Assembly: GCA_002473085.1 (NCBI GenBank)
Contig: DKTP01000094.1
Location: 1-17,994, forward strand
DNA length: 17,994 nt
From: Anaerolineales bacterium UBA7227
Lineage (GTDB): Bacteria > Chloroflexota > Anaerolineae > Anaerolineales > Villigracilaceae
Direction of reading: 5' to 3'
Part shown: positions 1 to 8,781 of the stretch, one piece after another
How positions within the stretch are numbered: the first letter of the stretch is position 1
Layout: each line of letters opens with the position of its first letter
The notes under the pieces: model-generated
Seen by the model: only the letters and a program-made list of their open reading frames with translations
Told to the model about the DNA's origin: nothing
Databases searched by the model: none
Position numbers and translations under genes: made by a program

Positions 1-521
1 CGAGCGGCGGGATCGCGCCAAAACTTCCTTTCGAGCCGCTGCCGACGAATCCCGTTTGGGTCATACCGTATTATTTCACGTTCCTGTTTTGGGCGTTCGG
101 CATCTATTGGGCGTTGTTTAAATTGGACGACCGCGCCTTCCGGGCGGCGATCGCGGCTGCGTTGCTCGTCGTTTCCATCGGCGCGGCGACTTTTGTCCTT
201 TTCCCGACCTATGTGGACCTGCCCCTCGTCAGCGGCGCGGACGTTTTCTCCGCCCTGCTGCGCTTCGTCCAACTGACCGGCGGGACGCACGCCGCGCTGC
301 CCAGCGGACACAACTACGTGAGCATGCTTATCGCCGCGTTTGGAGTCCATTACGCCCCGCGCTGGCGCTGGCTGTGGAGCCTCATCATGGCTCTCATCTC
401 CGTCTCGACCGTGTTGACGGGACAGCATTACATCCTCGACGCGCTGACGGGACTCGCGCTGGGCTGGCTGGGATTCCGCTTCGGGTTATGGCAGGCGGCG
501 AGAAAAAACGCGGGGGCGTGA
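1..521 (+). CDS. PAP2-family membrane phosphatase/transferase, 3' part only
   Basis: The reading frame is open from base 3 to the TGA ending at 521, so the gene begins outside the window; about 172 residues are visible. The protein is hydrophobic with several membrane segments. It carries the PAP2 motifs LPSGHNY and, about 55 residues later, STVLTGQHYILDALTG, which supply the two histidines and the aspartate of the PAP2 active site. The second motif lacks the arginine of the classical SRxxxxxHxxxD signature and instead resembles the TGxHYxxD form of Aur1/inositol-phosphorylceramide-synthase-like PAP2_3 proteins. Family role: hydrolysis or transfer of a phosphate or phospho-head-group on a lipid at the membrane. 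The exact substrate is not visible. It converges on the oxoamine synthase gene at 638-1849. Confidence 0.8.
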   Translation, partial: SGGIAPKLPFEPLPTNPVWVIPYYFTFLFWAFGIYWALFKLDDRAFRAAIAAALLVVSIGAATFVLFPTYVDLPLVSGADVFSALLRFVQLTGGTHAALPSGHNYVSMLIAAFGVHYAPRWRWLWSLIMALISVSTVLTGQHYILDALTGLALGWLGFRFGLWQAARKNAGA

Positions 522-561
522 TTTCGTGACCTCGTTTATTAAGGTTGAATGGTTGCCGACA

Positions 562-591
562 TAAAAAGACAGTCCGCCGAAAGGCGGACTG
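562..591 (-). terminator. Intrinsic terminator of the oxoamine synthase gene
   Basis: A perfect 9-bp stem (570-578 with 583-591) encloses a GAAA loop (read on the plus strand). On the minus strand it is followed by TCTTTTTAT (562-569). It lies 46 bases beyond the stop codon at 638. On the plus strand there is no T tract, so it serves the minus-strand gene. Confidence 0.75.
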
Positions 592-592
592 C

Positions 593-641
593 TCTCTGCT
601 TCCTGCTCTCTGTTCTCTACTCCCTGCTCTCTACCCTCTAC
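593..641. repeat. Degenerate heptamer tandem repeat overlapping a stop codon
   Basis: Seven consecutive 7-base units can be laid end to end from 593 to 641. On the plus strand their consensus is TCTCT(G/A)C, on the minus strand G(T/C)AGAGA. The TAG stop of the oxoamine synthase (638-640) falls within the last unit, and the array runs up to the terminator hairpin. Such arrays resemble the dispersed short-unit repeats of filamentous Chloroflexota and cyanobacteria; that comparison is from memory. Confidence 0.7.
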
Positions 642-1849
642 CTAATAATCCCCAACTTCTTCCCCGCCTCGCCGATAACATCCATGGCGCGTTCGATCTC
701 GCTCGGATCGTGCGCGGCGGTGACGGTGGCGCGCAGTCTCGCGAGCCCCTCAGGGACGGCGGGCGAGACGACCGGCAGGACGAAGACGTCGTTGTGCTGG
801 CACTCGCGCGTCAGGGCAAAGGCCTTCTCGTCCTCGCCGCACAGCACGGGGACGATGGCGGTCTCGGTCAGCATGGTGTCGAAGCCAAGACTCTTCAACC
901 CGCCGATGAACTGTTTGGTGTTCTGGTTGAGACGTTCGATGCGCCAGGGCTCGTCCAGGATCACTTTGAAAGCCTCGTTCGCGGCCGCGGCTTGCGCGGG
1001 CGGCAGCGCGGCAGAGAAAATGTACGCGCGGCTGGCGTGACGAAAATATTGGATGATCTCTTTCTTCGCGGCGACGTATCCGCCCACGGAGGGGATGGTC
1101 TTGCTGAGCGTGCCCATTTTGATGTCAATCGAGCCGAACATATCGAAGTGTTCTTCGATGCCCGTACCGGTCTTGCCGAGCACGCCCAAAGAATGCGCCT
1201 CGTCAATCATCAGCCAGGCGTTGTGCTTTTTGCAGACTTCGACCAGTTTGGGCAGGTCAATGATGTCGCCGTCCATGCTGAAGACCGAATCGGCGATGAC
1301 GAGTTTGGCGGCGTCCGCGGGCGCGTTCTTGAGCAGGGTTTCGAGATGCGCCATGTCGTTGTGACGGAAGCGGCGGAACTCCGCCCCCGACATGAGACAG
1401 CCGTCCACGATGGAGGCGTGGTTCAACTTGTCCGAGAAGACGTAATCGCCGCGGCCCATGAGAGTCGAGACGACGGTCAGGTTGGTGGCGTAGCCCGAAG
1501 AGTAGGTGACGGCGGCCTCGGCGTGTTTGAAGTTGGCGATCGTCTCTTCGAGTTCGTTGTGAATGGTCAGCGTGCCAGCCAGCGTGCGGACGCCGTTCGT
1601 CCCCGTCCCGAATTTGTCCACGGCGGCTTTGGCGGCGGCGTTGATGCGCGGGTGGTTGATCAGCCCGAGGTAGGAGTACGAGGCGTACATGCCCATCTCG
1701 CGCCCGTAGACGCGCACCTTCATCCCGGGGAGGATCTCCTCCACAGGCTGGTTATAAAAATAAAGGTCGTTTGATTTGAGCGTTGAGACGCGGTCGGTAA
1801 AAGCCTGGATGCGTCGGGTGACAGAGTCGTTGGTATTCTCGAAATCCAT
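638..1849 (-). CDS. PLP-dependent alpha-oxoamine synthase (KBL/BioF/serine palmitoyltransferase-like)
   Basis: 403 residues, the usual length for the alpha-oxoamine synthase family, which condenses an amino acid with an acyl-CoA or acyl-ACP and releases CO2. Visible motifs are the cofactor-stacking SDKLNHASIVDG (residues 139-150), the DEAHSLGVLG aspartate loop (216-225) and GTLSKTIPSVGGY, whose Lys250 should form the PLP Schiff base. DEAHS rather than DD(A/S)H recalls serine-palmitoyltransferase-like members more than typical BioF or KBL, but substrate cannot be assigned: glycine C-acetyltransferase, 8-amino-7-oxononanoate synthase and serine palmitoyltransferase all remain possible. The ATG at 1849 is preceded by AGGAG. 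It follows the SulP gene by 88 bases on the same strand, with a possible promoter of its own at 1877-1882. Confidence 0.88.
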   Translation of the reverse strand: MDFENTNDSVTRRIQAFTDRVSTLKSNDLYFYNQPVEEILPGMKVRVYGREMGMYASYSYLGLINHPRINAAAKAAVDKFGTGTNGVRTLAGTLTIHNELEETIANFKHAEAAVTYSSGYATNLTVVSTLMGRGDYVFSDKLNHASIVDGCLMSGAEFRRFRHNDMAHLETLLKNAPADAAKLVIADSVFSMDGDIIDLPKLVEVCKKHNAWLMIDEAHSLGVLGKTGTGIEEHFDMFGSIDIKMGTLSKTIPSVGGYVAAKKEIIQYFRHASRAYIFSAALPPAQAAAANEAFKVILDEPWRIERLNQNTKQFIGGLKSLGFDTMLTETAIVPVLCGEDEKAFALTRECQHNDVFVLPVVSPAVPEGLARLRATVTAAHDPSEIERAMDVIGEAGKKLGIIR

Positions 1850-1876
1850 TCGGAACTCCTGAGCGGGGATTGCCCC

Positions 1877-1882
1877 ATTATA
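1877..1882 (-). promoter_or_regulatory. Candidate -10 box for the oxoamine synthase gene
   Basis: A perfect TATAAT on the minus strand, 27 bases before the start codon and upstream of the AGGAG ribosome site. No convincing -35 box lies 17 bases upstream, so this rests on the -10 match alone. Confidence 0.35.
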
Positions 1883-1937
1883 TCCGATGACTTCAACGTA
1901 GAGACCCGTCTTCCGGGAAAAACGGGTTTCCGAACCG

Positions 1938-3590
1938 TCAGCAGAATCGACAACCCCGCTTCTCGGCCTCGACGATGGCCTGGTCGCTGGACCAAAAGAA
2001 ATTTTCCTCCCCGATGTGTTCCACCAGCCCGCCGCGCTTCATCATGTTATAGGTGTTGTTGTGGACTCCCGCGAACATGAGGACGCCGCCCTGCTTTTCC
2101 AGCCGTTCGTCGAGACGATGGATGGCCTCCAGCCCCGCGGGGTCAATCAACGGGACGCCGCGCATGGAGAGGATCAAGGCGTGGGTGTCGCCGAGATTCT
2201 GGAAGGCCTCGTTGAACTGTCCCGTCGCGGCGAAGAAGAGCGGACCGGTGAGGAAGGCGACGCGCACGTGCCGGCATTTTCCCGCCGTCTCGATGCCGCG
2301 CTGACGGAGTTTTTCGCGGTTCACTTCCTGCACGTCAATGTCAATGCTGGCGATCTTGTTGAGGAAGACCGCGCCGGCGAGAAACGATCCGATGAGGATG
2401 GCCTGCGTCAGGTCGAGGACGATGGTGGCGAGCATGGTGATCGTGAAGGCGATCATGTCGGTTTTGAAGCGTTTGCCGAAGATGAATTTGATCGCAGGCC
2501 ACTCGTTCATGCGGGCGGCGGTCACCATCAGGACGCCGGCCAGCGCGGCGAGCGGGATCTTCGCCATGAACGGGGCGAGCAGGAACATCGAGAGCAGCAG
2601 TCCCACCGCGTGGACGACGCTGACGAGACGCGTCTGCCCGCCCGATTTGATTCCCACGCTGGAACGCGCGATGGCTGCCGTGGCGGGGACGCCGCCGAAG
2701 AACGGGATGATCATGTTGCCGATGCCCTGCGCGACCAATTCCTGGTTGGCTTGCAGGCGGACGCCGGTCATGTTCGAGCCGACCGCGCCGCACAGGAGAC
2801 TTTCGACCGCGCCGAGCGCGGTGATCGTCAGCGTGGGCGCGATGAAGTCGGGGAGGTTCGTCCACGGGATGTGAGAGAGGCTGAGGCGGTCGGCGAGGAA
2901 AAGAGTCTGGGGGATGTCGCCGATCGTTTGGGCCGGCCAGCCTAACGTCGAGGAAAGAAGCGTGGCGAGGATGAGTCCGAGGAGCGAAGCGGGGAAGCGC
3001 GCGTTCCATTTCGTCGGCCAGAGCAGCATGGTCAGGATGACGACGAGTCCGATGGTCAGCGCGTGGAGGTCGGGGGTGAATCCGCCGTGGAAATATCCGA
3101 GCAGTTTTTGCGCGGCGGTGTCGGCAGCGGGAGTCTTGACGCCGAGGAAGTTGTCAATTTGCCCGATGAAGATGATGAGGGCGATGCCCGAGGTGAAGCC
3201 GCTGATGACGGCCGAGGGGATGAAGGCGATGAAGCGTCCGAGGCGCAGCAGGCCGATGACGAGCAAGAGCGCGCCTGAAAGCAGGCCTGCCATCCAGATG
3301 CCTTCGAGGCCGTAGCGGCCGACCAGCACGATCAGCACCGCGGACATGGCGCCTGTGGGCCCGCTGATCTGATAGGGCGCGCCGCCGAGCAATCCCATGA
3401 CGAGGCCCGCGAGGATGGCGGTGACGAGGCCCGCCGCGGCGGTGGCTCCCGAGGCGACGCCGAAGGCCAGCGCGAGCGGAAGCGCGACTGCCGCCACGGT
3501 GAGACCCGCGAGCAGGTCCTGTTGAAATTTGGCAGGCGAATAGCCAGAGAACTCGTCTTTGTAGAGGCGAGCGAGACTTCTTCTTGGCAT
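1938..3590 (-). CDS. SulP-family inorganic anion transporter with STAS domain
   Basis: 550 residues. A long multi-spanning membrane region (about residues 20-425) begins with the SulP pattern DLLAGLTVAAVALPLALAFG and continues with GLLGGAPYQISGPTGAMSAV, the conserved core of the SLC26/SulP family. The C-terminal 100 residues form a soluble STAS domain (VAFLTGPLFFAATGQF ... LILSMRGVPLIDPAGLEAI), as in full-length SulP proteins. The family carries sulfate, bicarbonate or other small anions across the cytoplasmic membrane; the substrate cannot be told from sequence. The ATG at 3590 is preceded by GGAG about 9 bases upstream. The next gene on the strand is the oxoamine synthase; no carbonic anhydrase or sulfate-assimilation gene is adjacent to suggest the anion. 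Confidence 0.92.
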   Translation of the reverse strand: MPRRSLARLYKDEFSGYSPAKFQQDLLAGLTVAAVALPLALAFGVASGATAAAGLVTAILAGLVMGLLGGAPYQISGPTGAMSAVLIVLVGRYGLEGIWMAGLLSGALLLVIGLLRLGRFIAFIPSAVISGFTSGIALIIFIGQIDNFLGVKTPAADTAAQKLLGYFHGGFTPDLHALTIGLVVILTMLLWPTKWNARFPASLLGLILATLLSSTLGWPAQTIGDIPQTLFLADRLSLSHIPWTNLPDFIAPTLTITALGAVESLLCGAVGSNMTGVRLQANQELVAQGIGNMIIPFFGGVPATAAIARSSVGIKSGGQTRLVSVVHAVGLLLSMFLLAPFMAKIPLAALAGVLMVTAARMNEWPAIKFIFGKRFKTDMIAFTITMLATIVLDLTQAILIGSFLAGAVFLNKIASIDIDVQEVNREKLRQRGIETAGKCRHVRVAFLTGPLFFAATGQFNEAFQNLGDTHALILSMRGVPLIDPAGLEAIHRLDERLEKQGGVLMFAGVHNNTYNMMKRGGLVEHIGEENFFWSSDQAIVEAEKRGCRFC

Positions 3591-3668
3591 GAGTTGTTCT
3601 CCGAAAATCGTAATTTCGCAAAGGCTTGATGCTCCCCCAGGGCGTCCTTTGCGTTTAAGTCGGGCGGG

Positions 3669-3677
3669 ATTTTATCA
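3669..3677 (-). promoter_or_regulatory. Candidate extended -10 promoter for the SulP gene
   Basis: The minus strand reads TGATAAAAT, an extended -10 element (TGn followed by TAAAAT, 5 of 6 consensus). It would give a leader of about 70 bases before the SulP ATG at 3590. No clear -35 box was found. Confidence 0.3.
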
Positions 3678-3703
3678 CAGGAAATTTTTTTGAGCGTCGA
3701 ACT

Positions 3704-4051
3704 TTACAGTCCCAGCAGATCTTTGATTTCCTGGTTCACTTTTTTCATCGTTGTTTCTTCCAATTGACCAATTTTTTTGCCAATCCTCTGTTTATCTATT
3801 GCACGCAATTGAAATACGAGCAGGACCGACGGTAATGTTAAGCCATTTTCTTTCGTAGGGTGAATCAGAATTGTGTATTGAAATTTTTGCGCTTTGAGAT
3901 TGCTTGTGAATGGAACGATCATAATAACCGATATAACATCACTTGAATTGTTCTCGTGAACGACAAGCGCTGGTCTTGTTCCGACCTGTTCATGACCAGC
4001 GCCGTCTGTCGGCTGTGGCAAATTAACAAGGACGATGTCTCCGCGCTTCAT
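3704..4051 (-). CDS. PemK/MazF-family toxin
   Basis: 115 residues, typical for MazF/PemK/ChpK endoribonucleases. The start MKRGDIVLVNLP, the GTRPALVV strand (Arg26) and VPFTSN (Thr49, Ser50) match the family's beta-barrel core and catalytic Arg and Ser/Thr positions. Family role: sequence-specific cleavage of mRNA that stalls growth unless the antitoxin binds. The ATG overlaps the antitoxin's TGA by 4 bases (ATGA at 4051-4048), indicating translational coupling. The pair is visibly AT-richer than the SulP and ligA genes around it (a hand count of 3841-3900 gives 21 G+C in 60), which suggests horizontal acquisition. Confidence 0.88.
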   Translation of the reverse strand: MKRGDIVLVNLPQPTDGAGHEQVGTRPALVVHENNSSDVISVIMIVPFTSNLKAQKFQYTILIHPTKENGLTLPSVLLVFQLRAIDKQRIGKKIGQLEETTMKKVNQEIKDLLGL

Positions 4052-4314
4052 GGCTTATCCAATTCCTTTTCGAAATTATCCAGCGCCTCATCGCTTGCCA
4101 TGTCCCAAACCTTGAATTCAACGTTGAAATCTTCATAAGGAGCGCGTCCCTCCGCCATCTGTTTCAATCGCATTTTCCGAATCAGGCGCGATTCCAAATA
4201 TGCGCGCAATGCCTCGCGGATCAACTCACTTCGGGAGCGGTGTTCTTCAGAGGCAGCGCGGTCTATATCGTCGAGAAATTCCTGCGGAAAGGAAACAAGG
4301 ATTTTTATATTCAT
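4048..4314 (-). CDS. Ribbon-helix-helix (CopG/MetJ-type) antitoxin
   Basis: 88 residues. The N-terminal 45 residues (MNIKILVSFPQEFLDDIDR ... SRSELIREALRAYLESR) form a ribbon-helix-helix DNA-binding domain: one beta strand for groove contact, then two helices. The acidic tail (FKVWDMASDEALDNFEKELD) is the likely toxin-binding segment. Partner: the PemK-like toxin that follows with a 4-base overlap. Such antitoxins repress their own operon, and a perfect 11-bp inverted repeat spans the promoter region and touches this start codon. The start at 4314 is set by the RHH strand beginning directly at MNIKILVS; an AAAGG lies about 10 bases upstream. Confidence 0.87.
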   Translation of the reverse strand: MNIKILVSFPQEFLDDIDRAASEEHRSRSELIREALRAYLESRLIRKMRLKQMAEGRAPYEDFNVEFKVWDMASDEALDNFEKELDKP

Positions 4315-4349
4315 TGGATATAGCCTTTATATCTATTATATATCCAATG
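4312..4349 (-). promoter_or_regulatory. Operator/promoter of the toxin-antitoxin operon
   Basis: A perfect 11-bp inverted repeat (CATTGGATATA at 4312-4322, its complement at 4339-4349, 16-base spacer) includes the antitoxin ATG in its left arm. On the minus strand a perfect TATAAT (4340-4335) overlaps the right arm, so a protein bound here would block RNA polymerase. The dyad is what a ribbon-helix-helix antitoxin normally binds. Binding by this antitoxin is an inference. Confidence 0.65.
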
Positions 4350-4385
4350 AGGTTGCCTGGCTAGATATCAATCAGGCGAACTTGG

Positions 4386-4490
4386 AGCGCAATTTGCTAA
4401 ATTGTGCCCGGCAAATTGGAAATTTACCTTACAAATACTCACGGCCACAAATTGCGCTTTCCACTTTAAAAAAAGCGCAATTTGTGACCG
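4386..4490. repeat. Palindromic repeat cluster between toxin-antitoxin and ligA
   Basis: A perfect 15-bp inverted repeat has arms CACAAATTGCGCTTT (4446-4460) and its complement (4472-4486), separated by 11 bases. It extends with one mismatch to 4442-4490. The 11-mer AGCGCAATTTG occurs at 4386-4396 and 4474-4484 and inverted at 4448-4458, so the region holds repeated units. The whole gap 4315-4554 has no gene. The hairpin lies downstream of ligA on the minus strand but lacks a T tract, so it is not a standard terminator, though it could protect the mRNA 3' end. Confidence 0.6.
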
Positions 4491-4554
4491 GGCGCGATAT
4501 ATCCTGCTTGGCGCTGTGCCAGATTTTCTCAAAATCCTGCCATCTCTTCGGGAT

Positions 4555-7280
<2,726 letters not shown>

Positions 7281-7301
7281 TGAGCGCTGACCGCCGTCCC
7301 G

Positions 7302-7335
7302 CCTCACGCGTCCAGATGATATGTGTGGTACGGAT
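7302..7335 (-). pseudogene. Orphan 3' end of a C45 acyltransferase gene (left direct repeat)
   Basis: These 34 bases match 11382-11415, the 3' end of the intact C45 gene, with two mismatches (7316/11396 and 7322/11402). On the minus strand they read NPYHTYHLDA-stop, identical at protein level; both mismatches are silent (His CAT/CAC, Thr ACA/ACG). The stop would be at 7306-7304. Nothing else of the gene remains here; a MITE-like element begins at 7336. It is either the displaced gene end left by an insertion or the relic of a second gene copy. Confidence 0.75.
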
Positions 7336-7485
7336 ATGGCAGTAGCAAAGTCGCTTGACAAGTTAGCCGAAATGGAACGCGAATAGCGCGAATGGGCGAA
7401 TTTCGCGAATTTTCTTGGGCTTTTTCGCGTCATTCGCAAATTCGCGGCATTCGCGATGAAAATCCTCAGACTTTGCTACAGCCAT
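7336..7485. mobile_element. MITE-like palindromic element, 150 bp
   Basis: The ends are 17-base terminal inverted repeats with one mismatch (ATGGCAGTAGCAAAGTC at 7336-7352 and the complement of ATGGCTGTAGCAAAGTC at 7469-7485). An exact 11-base direct repeat, GTGGTACGGAT, flanks it (7325-7335 and 7487-7497, one extra G at 7486), as a target duplication would. Inside, four GCGAAT units spaced 8-9 bases apart (7378-7410) face four inverted counterparts (7424-7454), so the single strand would fold into a long hairpin. It has no coding capacity; a small plus-strand frame across it is not credible. No autonomous partner is visible, and its ends do not match those of the nearby IS630. Confidence 0.6.
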
Positions 7486-7486
7486 G

Positions 7487-7497
7487 GTGGTACGGAT
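7487..7497. repeat. Second copy of 11-base direct repeat flanking the MITE
   Basis: GTGGTACGGAT, identical to 7325-7335 and to 11405-11415. It follows the MITE-like element after one extra G. The copies at 7325 and 7487 look like a target-site duplication; the copy at 11405 is in the intact C45 gene. Confidence 0.6.
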
Positions 7498-7505
7498 TTC
7501 CGCAC

Positions 7506-7534
7506 TTGACAGCGCATATCATCTATGCTAACCT
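7506..7534 (+). promoter_or_regulatory. Candidate promoter of the three-gene exported-protein cluster, cut off by the IS
   Basis: A perfect TTGACA (7506-7511), a 17-base spacer ending in TGC, then TAACCT (7529-7534): consensus -35, optimal spacing and an extended -10, though the -10 hexamer itself is weak. It points toward the gene at 8782. Without the IS630 element its transcript would have a leader of about 50 bases. The rest of 7498-7569 holds no gene. Confidence 0.5.
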
Positions 7535-7578
7535 TTTTGCAGACGAACAACATGGAGACATATTTATTATATCGTAAA

Positions 7579-8250
7579 CTAAGTTTCTTCGAATTTCTTG
7601 TTAGCTGATTGAACTGCAACGTAATGTGAATTAAGTTTGGAGCGAGCAGTCTGGATAGAGAATTGCCAATCGATCTTGATTTTCTTTTCGGTGCGTTCGG
7701 CTACCAAGGCCAGGATTTCGTGTTCGAGTTTTTCAATGGTTGGAATGCGCCGCTTGAGACACTGTCTGGAAAGCGCCGAGAACTCAATCTCAATCATATT
7801 GAGCCAACTTGCTGATTTGGGTGTGTAGTAGAACTCAAATCGTTCTGCCAGCGCCAGGGCTTCATCTGCCGGTAGATTTTCATAGAAAGCGCTGGCATCA
7901 TGCGTATTCAAATTATCCTGAACCATCCTGATTTTGATGGCATTCGGATACTTGGTTGCGACTGCCTGACAAAAAAGAGTGTATTCTTTTTTGGTGCGCT
8001 GTGGATGAACTTGCGCCAGGCGTTCTCCGGTCAACGGCTCGATCATCGCCAACAAAGCGCAGGAGCCCAGTTTCTCGTACGCATAATGTTCTTTGCGCAC
8101 CCGGCCACTTTGCATCGCCAGTGGCGCGACCGTTTCACCAATCAAGAAACAAGGTCGTTCGTCATAACAAATCACAGGATAATTCGGATCGTAAGGCAGC
8201 TTGTAGAGCGCTAACAGCGTTTCCATCCGAGCCAGAAAGCGACTATCCAA
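7579..8250 (-). CDS. IS630 transposase, DDE catalytic part (second frame)
   Basis: 223 residues from a TTG at 8250; the frame is open farther upstream to about 8299 and reads KPHLKQTWCIGALDSRF there, which is normal internal IS630 sequence, so this is not an independent gene. It is the DDE_3 catalytic domain: ICYDERPCF (Asp30), MVQDNLNTHDAS (Asp112) and YYTPKSASWLNMIEIEFS (Glu154 region) give the acidic triad for DNA cleavage and strand transfer. It probably needs fusion to the upstream frame to be active. The frame-0 to +1 join lies around an A7 tract on the minus strand (8300-8294). Confidence 0.85.
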   Translation of the reverse strand: MDSRFLARMETLLALYKLPYDPNYPVICYDERPCFLIGETVAPLAMQSGRVRKEHYAYEKLGSCALLAMIEPLTGERLAQVHPQRTKKEYTLFCQAVATKYPNAIKIRMVQDNLNTHDASAFYENLPADEALALAERFEFYYTPKSASWLNMIEIEFSALSRQCLKRRIPTIEKLEHEILALVAERTEKKIKIDWQFSIQTARSKLNSHYVAVQSANKKFEET

Positions 8251-8707
8251 GGCGCCAATGCACCAGGTTTGTTTCAGATGCGGCTTGAGTATGTTTTTTT
8301 AGAATCGTACGCACATGCGTATGCGAGATTTGCTCGCAAAACTCAAGTTCGACCACTTTATCTGCCAACAGACGCAAACTCCATTCCGCGTGTCCTTCCG
8401 GCGGCGTACTACAGGCCAGCGCTGTGATTTTTGCACGTTGTTCCCCATCAATCTTGATCGGTCTGCCCGAGCGTGGACGATCATACAATGCTTGTAGCCC
8501 TTTTTCTCGATATTGATCGGCCAACGTGGACAACGTCCCAATGCTCATTTTGACCGTTTTGGATACCGCCGTATATGTTTGACCGCGATCCAATTCAAGC
8601 AGGGACAGCGCACGGCGATAGGTTTTTGCCTTGAGTTCGCCCTTGCTCATCAAGGCTTCGAGATACTCTCGATCTACTGGACTGAGTTGTATGTGTTGTT
8701 TGTTCAT
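8243..8707 (-). CDS. IS630 transposase, N-terminal HTH part (first frame)
   Basis: 154 residues. The helix-turn-helix core (YTAVSKTVKMSIGTLSTLADQYREKGLQALYD) is followed by RPRSGRPIKI, the hallmark linker of IS630 transposases, and a second winged HTH domain ending in HTHVRTILKKH. The last residues after KKHT are out of frame relative to the family; the proper continuation is in the +1 frame, where the catalytic domain follows. The start ATG (8707) lies in the arm of a 7-bp hairpin. Either a 2-base deletion has inactivated the gene, or expression depends on slippage at the A7 tract. Confidence 0.85.
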   Translation of the reverse strand: MNKQHIQLSPVDREYLEALMSKGELKAKTYRRALSLLELDRGQTYTAVSKTVKMSIGTLSTLADQYREKGLQALYDRPRSGRPIKIDGEQRAKITALACSTPPEGHAEWSLRLLADKVVELEFCEQISHTHVRTILKKHTQAASETNLVHWRLG

Positions 8708-8728
8708 CTGGCTATTTTCTACCAGATG
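8705..8728 (-). promoter_or_regulatory. Hairpin covering the transposase start codon
   Basis: A perfect 7-bp inverted repeat (CATCTGG at 8705-8711, its complement at 8722-8728) with a 10-base loop places the transposase ATG in one arm. In mRNA read into the element it could hide the start codon. Confidence 0.4.
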
Positions 8729-8781
8729 CTCGCTTTTGTCAAAAACTTAATTTACGATGTACTAAACCGCGCGGAGGAAAA

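Larger units (their letters stand above)
7570..8759 (-). mobile_element. IS630-family insertion sequence, about 1190 bp
   Basis: The imperfect terminal inverted repeats are 19 bases with 16 matches (7570-7588 and 8741-8759), each bordered by TA (7568-7569 and 8760-8761), the target duplicated by IS630/Tc1 elements. It carries two overlapping minus-strand frames for an HTH and a DDE domain. The transposase stop codon lies within the left repeat. The element sits between a good promoter (7506-7534) and the ribosome site of the gene at 8782, 22 bases before its ATG. Confidence 0.85.

Noticed and set aside
545..1774. 409-codon plus-strand frame across the oxoamine synthase
   Set aside because: It lies opposite a complete PLP enzyme with all motifs; its Arg/Gly/Asp/Val-rich composition is typical of the antisense of GC-rich coding sequence.
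1902..1928. Possible hairpin terminator between SulP and oxoamine synthase genes
   Set aside because: Only about 6-7 bp of stem, a 13-base loop and no T tract after it on the minus strand.
7378..7454. CRISPR-like short repeats
   Set aside because: The units are 8-9 bases apart with no spacers and lie in two inverted sets within a hairpin element.
7392..7577. Small plus-strand frame through the MITE-like element
   Set aside because: Its codons are the palindromic repeats and it ends in the IS; no ribosome site.
8291..8305. Standard -1 programmed frameshift on the A7 tract of the IS630 transposase
   Set aside because: The -1 frame meets a TGA within about seven codons; the catalytic domain is in the +1 (equivalently -2) frame.
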